Assembly (NCBI GenBank): GCA_030018555.1
Contig: JASEHY010000068.1
Coordinates: 1 to 7,429, forward strand
Reading direction: 5' to 3'
DNA length: 7,429 nucleotides
DNA from: Planctomycetota bacterium
GTDB taxonomy: Bacteria > Planctomycetota > MHYJ01 > JACQXL01
This document shows positions 6,181 through 7,429 of this stretch, piece after piece. Numbering within the stretch: position 1 is the stretch's first letter; the number at the start of each line of letters is the position of its first letter. Both the position numbers and the translations under genes were made by a program. Under the pieces are notes generated by a model. It ran no database searches and was not told the DNA's origin. It saw only the letters and a program-made list of their open reading frames with translations.

Positions 6181-6209
6181 TTGTATTTTCCTTTCCGGAA
6201 TTATATCAT
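6181..6209 (+). promoter_or_regulatory. Candidate sigma-70 promoter for panC-ispE
   Basis: TTGTAT (6181-6186) and TATCAT (6204-6209) are separated by 17 bases, about 40 bases before the panC ATG. The -10 box matches the consensus at five of six positions, but the -35 only at three. It overlaps the oppositely directed candidate promoter at 6208-6236 by a few bases. The call is made by eye only. Confidence 0.35.
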
Positions 6210-6236
6210 TATGCCAAAAGTCTCTAACGGCGTCAA
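6208..6236 (-). promoter_or_regulatory. Candidate sigma-70 promoter for the metalloprotease-helicase-kinase operon
   Basis: On the minus strand TTGACG (6231-6236) and CATAAT (6208-6213) are separated by 17 bases. Each box matches the consensus at five of six positions with ideal spacing. Transcription would begin near 6200 and give a leader of roughly 95 bases containing the hairpin at 6133-6156. A perfect TATAAT also lies at 6200-6205 on this strand but has no good -35 at the right distance. Confidence 0.5.
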
Positions 6237-6250
6237 ATAAATTGCAAACT

Positions 6251-7198
6251 ATGCGAATAATACAAGAGATAAGTAAGTTAAAGAAGATAATCAGGGCAAC
6301 AAAGAAGAAGAAATTGACTGTCGGTTTCGTGCCTACAATGGGTGCTTTGCATCAGGGACATCTTTCCTTAATGAAACAAGCAAGGAAAGAGACTGACCTT
6401 GTAATAATCAGTATATTCGTTAATCCGCTTCAATTCGGTCCAAATGAGGATTTCAAGAAATATCCGCGAGACCTCAAAGCGGATGTTCAATTAGCAAGAA
6501 GTGCAGGAGTAGATGTTATCTTTGCCCCTGAGGTTAAAGAGATGTATAGCCCGGATTTTACTACTTATGTTAATATGACAGGATTAACAGACACGCTCTG
6601 TGGCAGGTCAAGACACGGGCATTTTAGAGGAGTGATGACAGTAGTGCTCAAGTTATTTAATATCGTAGAACCTGATATTGCCTATTTCGGACAGAAAGAT
6701 TATCAGCAGACCTGCATCATTAAGAAGATGGTTAAAGACTTGAATATGAATCTTATTGTAAAGACACTTCCTACTGTTCGCGAGGACGATGGATTAGCGA
6801 TGAGTTCTCGTAATAAATATCTTCTCCCTCACAAGCGTCTTTATGCATCCCGTATTTATAATGCCCTGCTGAAGGCAAAGAAACTAATTTTAAGCGGTGA
6901 AACTGATTGTCAGAGAATTCGTAACAAGATCATTTCTATTATCAAGACCATCCCTGATAGTAGAATAGACTATGTAGAGATAGTCTCGCCTTTGACTCTT
7001 GAGCGGTTATCTCGGTCCCGAACGCTTTCGGGAGGAAAGATAAGAGAGAAGAATATCCTGATTGCTGTAGCGGTATTTGTGGGGAAAATAAGATTAATTG
7101 ATAATATAGTCACAGATTATCCGCCACGGATAACGGCGGGCCTACGCCCGTCCGTTGCTAGGACGGATCCGCCGTTGTATTTGGCGGACACAGATTAA
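6251..7198 (+). CDS. panC: Pantothenate synthetase (pantoate--beta-alanine ligase)
   Basis: This cytoplasmic enzyme joins pantoate and beta-alanine using ATP (through pantoyl-adenylate) to make pantothenate, the precursor of coenzyme A. Numbered from the ATG at 6251 (315 residues): PTMGALHQGH at 28-37 contains the HxGH ATP motif, GRSRHGHFRGVMTVV lies at 118-132, FGQKDYQQ at 146-153, and REDDGLAMSSRNKYL at 177-191 is the KMSKS-like loop. All are intact. I prefer the ATG at 6251 over a TTG at 6242, since the family normally begins with this MRII-type strand; neither has a clear Shine-Dalgarno. Ordinary PanC ends soon after RLIDN. Here 26 extra residues follow, encoded by a 69-bp element plus a 9-bp duplication, and the protein would otherwise end RLIDNIVTD at 289 residues. 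A second small repeat gives SRTLSG at 256-261. ispE follows after 5 bases, so the two are probably cotranscribed. Confidence 0.96.
   Translation: MRIIQEISKLKKIIRATKKKKLTVGFVPTMGALHQGHLSLMKQARKETDLVIISIFVNPLQFGPNEDFKKYPRDLKADVQLARSAGVDVIFAPEVKEMYSPDFTTYVNMTGLTDTLCGRSRHGHFRGVMTVVLKLFNIVEPDIAYFGQKDYQQTCIIKKMVKDLNMNLIVKTLPTVREDDGLAMSSRNKYLLPHKRLYASRIYNALLKAKKLILSGETDCQRIRNKIISIIKTIPDSRIDYVEIVSPLTLERLSRSRTLSGGKIREKNILIAVAVFVGKIRLIDNIVTDYPPRITAGLRPSVARTDPPLYLADTD
7016..7033. repeat. TCCCGAA-N4-TTCGGGA hairpin in panC
   Basis: TCCCGAA (7016-7022) and TTCGGGA (7027-7033) form a perfect 7-bp stem with loop CGCT. The arms are identical to the element at 2663-2680 in the helicase gene, although the two genes lie on opposite strands. 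It encodes SRTLSG (residues 256-261) in the loop between VSPLTLERL and the last strands of PanC, where relatives are shorter. Eighteen bases equal six codons, so the frame is kept. Confidence 0.7.
7111..7197. mobile_element. MITE-like element in panC, 69 bp with 9-bp target duplication
   Basis: The direct repeat CACAGATTA occurs at 7111-7119 and 7189-7197. Between them lie 69 bp (7120-7188) that begin TCCGCCA and end TGGCGGA, perfect 7-bp inverted ends. Inside are further stems: CGGGC with GCCCG (7137-7141, 7146-7150) and CCGTCC with GGACGG (7148-7153, 7161-7166). Element plus one duplication is 78 bp, or 26 codons. Removing it joins GTC ACA GAT to TAA, so the ancestral and present genes use the same stop triplet context. 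No transposase is encoded, so the element would need one acting in trans. Confidence 0.8.
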
Positions 7199-7203
7199 GT
7201 AGT

Positions 7204-7429
7204 ATGCAACTAATCAAAGTATCCAGCGGGAGATTCAAAGCCCTTTCCCCAGCCAAGGTAAATCTTTTCCTTGAGGTATTATACAAACGAAAGGACGGCT
7301 ACCACGAGATAGAGAGTATTATGCAAACAATAGCCCTTTTTGATACCCTCTATTTTGCGGAGCCGAAGCGCTCGCCTCGCTCCAGCGCCCGCTCCGCCTC
7401 GGCGGAGACGAGGCGAGAGAGCGGAGCGG
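7204..7429 (+). CDS. ispE: 4-diphosphocytidyl-2-C-methyl-D-erythritol kinase, N-terminal part (runs off the window)
   Basis: This GHMP-family kinase phosphorylates CDP-methylerythritol in the MEP pathway of isoprenoid precursor synthesis in the cytoplasm. Only 75 codons are present. They contain the family's opening signature LSPAKVNLFLEV (residues 15-26, with the active-site Lys18), KRKDGYHEIESIMQTI (29-44) and then LFDTLYF (46-52). The glycine-rich ATP loop lies beyond the edge. The start is the ATG 5 bases after the panC stop; there is no strong ribosome site, so translational coupling to panC is likely. Two oddities appear: the N-terminus contains the CCAGCGGG core (KVSSGRF), and from about residue 53 the coding sequence turns into a GC-rich palindrome giving a Ser/Arg/Ala-rich stretch not expected in the family. 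The frame stays open to the edge, but whether the gene remains intact cannot be seen. Confidence 0.9.
   Translation, partial: MQLIKVSSGRFKALSPAKVNLFLEVLYKRKDGYHEIESIMQTIALFDTLYFAEPKRSPRSSARSASAETRRESGA
7369..7429. repeat. GC-rich nested palindrome in ispE, cut by the window edge
   Basis: Outer arms CTCGCCTCG (7371-7379) and CGAGGCGAG (7409-7417) enclose an inner CTCCGCC/GGCGGAG hairpin (7392-7398, 7401-7407). CCGCTCCGC (7389-7397) can alternatively pair with GCGGAGCGG (7421-7429). GC content is far above the surrounding gene. The core TCCGCCTCGGCGG matches the one in the lipid kinase at 684-696. It encodes a Ser/Arg/Ala/Glu-rich stretch directly after the LFDTLYF strand of IspE. The right end is not visible. 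Confidence 0.7.

Noticed and set aside
6242..6250. TTG start for panC at 6242
   Set aside because: The ATG at 6251 starts the usual PanC N-terminal strand and the TTG has no better ribosome site.
7111..7197. Frameshift or readthrough at the panC end
   Set aside because: The frame is continuous and the 78-bp insertion with duplicated flanks explains the extra tail without any error.

Overview
The window looks like chromosomal DNA from a bacterium with moderate GC content. It encodes a probable lipoprotein, a pantothenate enzyme and an MEP-pathway (non-mevalonate) isoprenoid enzyme. The lipoprotein, whose family is common in Gram-negative-type phyla, suggests a diderm envelope. No gene fixes the phylum. 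The density of short repeats inside genes resembles what is seen in some uncultured candidate phyla and Planctomycetota-like metagenome genomes, but that placement is a weak inference. No rRNA, tRNA, CRISPR array or transposase gene is visible.

Layout. Three genes lie on the minus strand and read leftward as a tight operon: a zinc metalloprotease lipoprotein (6104-3507), a DinG/XPD-type iron-sulfur helicase (3499-1190) and a YegS/diacylglycerol-kinase-type lipid kinase (1193-162). The gaps are 7 bases and then a 4-base ATGA overlap. A 146-base divergent intergenic region (6105-6250) holds candidate promoters for both directions. On the plus strand follow panC (6251-7198) and, 5 bases later, the start of ispE (7204 to the window edge). 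The products have no obvious shared pathway. The two plus-strand genes belong to coenzyme A and isoprenoid precursor synthesis. The operon combines envelope proteolysis, DNA repair and lipid phosphorylation.

The striking feature is not a gene. All five coding regions carry short, GC-rich, mostly palindromic or tandem DNA repeats inserted in frame at family-variable places, outside the catalytic motifs. At least six kinds are visible: TCCCGAA-N4-TTCGGGA hairpins, GGCGG-type hairpins, a module encoding SHHPV, two heptamer tandem families, a 29-bp tandem unit read in two different frames, and CCCGCTGG cores. The clearest case is at the 3' end of panC. A 69-bp element with 7-bp inverted ends is flanked by a perfect 9-bp direct repeat (CACAGATTA) and adds exactly 26 codons while restoring the original stop codon. 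The pattern recalls the in-frame palindromic elements of Rickettsia and the heptamer repeats of cyanobacteria. Related elements also sit in the intergenic spaces at 118-150 and 6131-6175.

The leftmost 161 bases contain no convincing gene, only repeat-like sequence downstream of the kinase.
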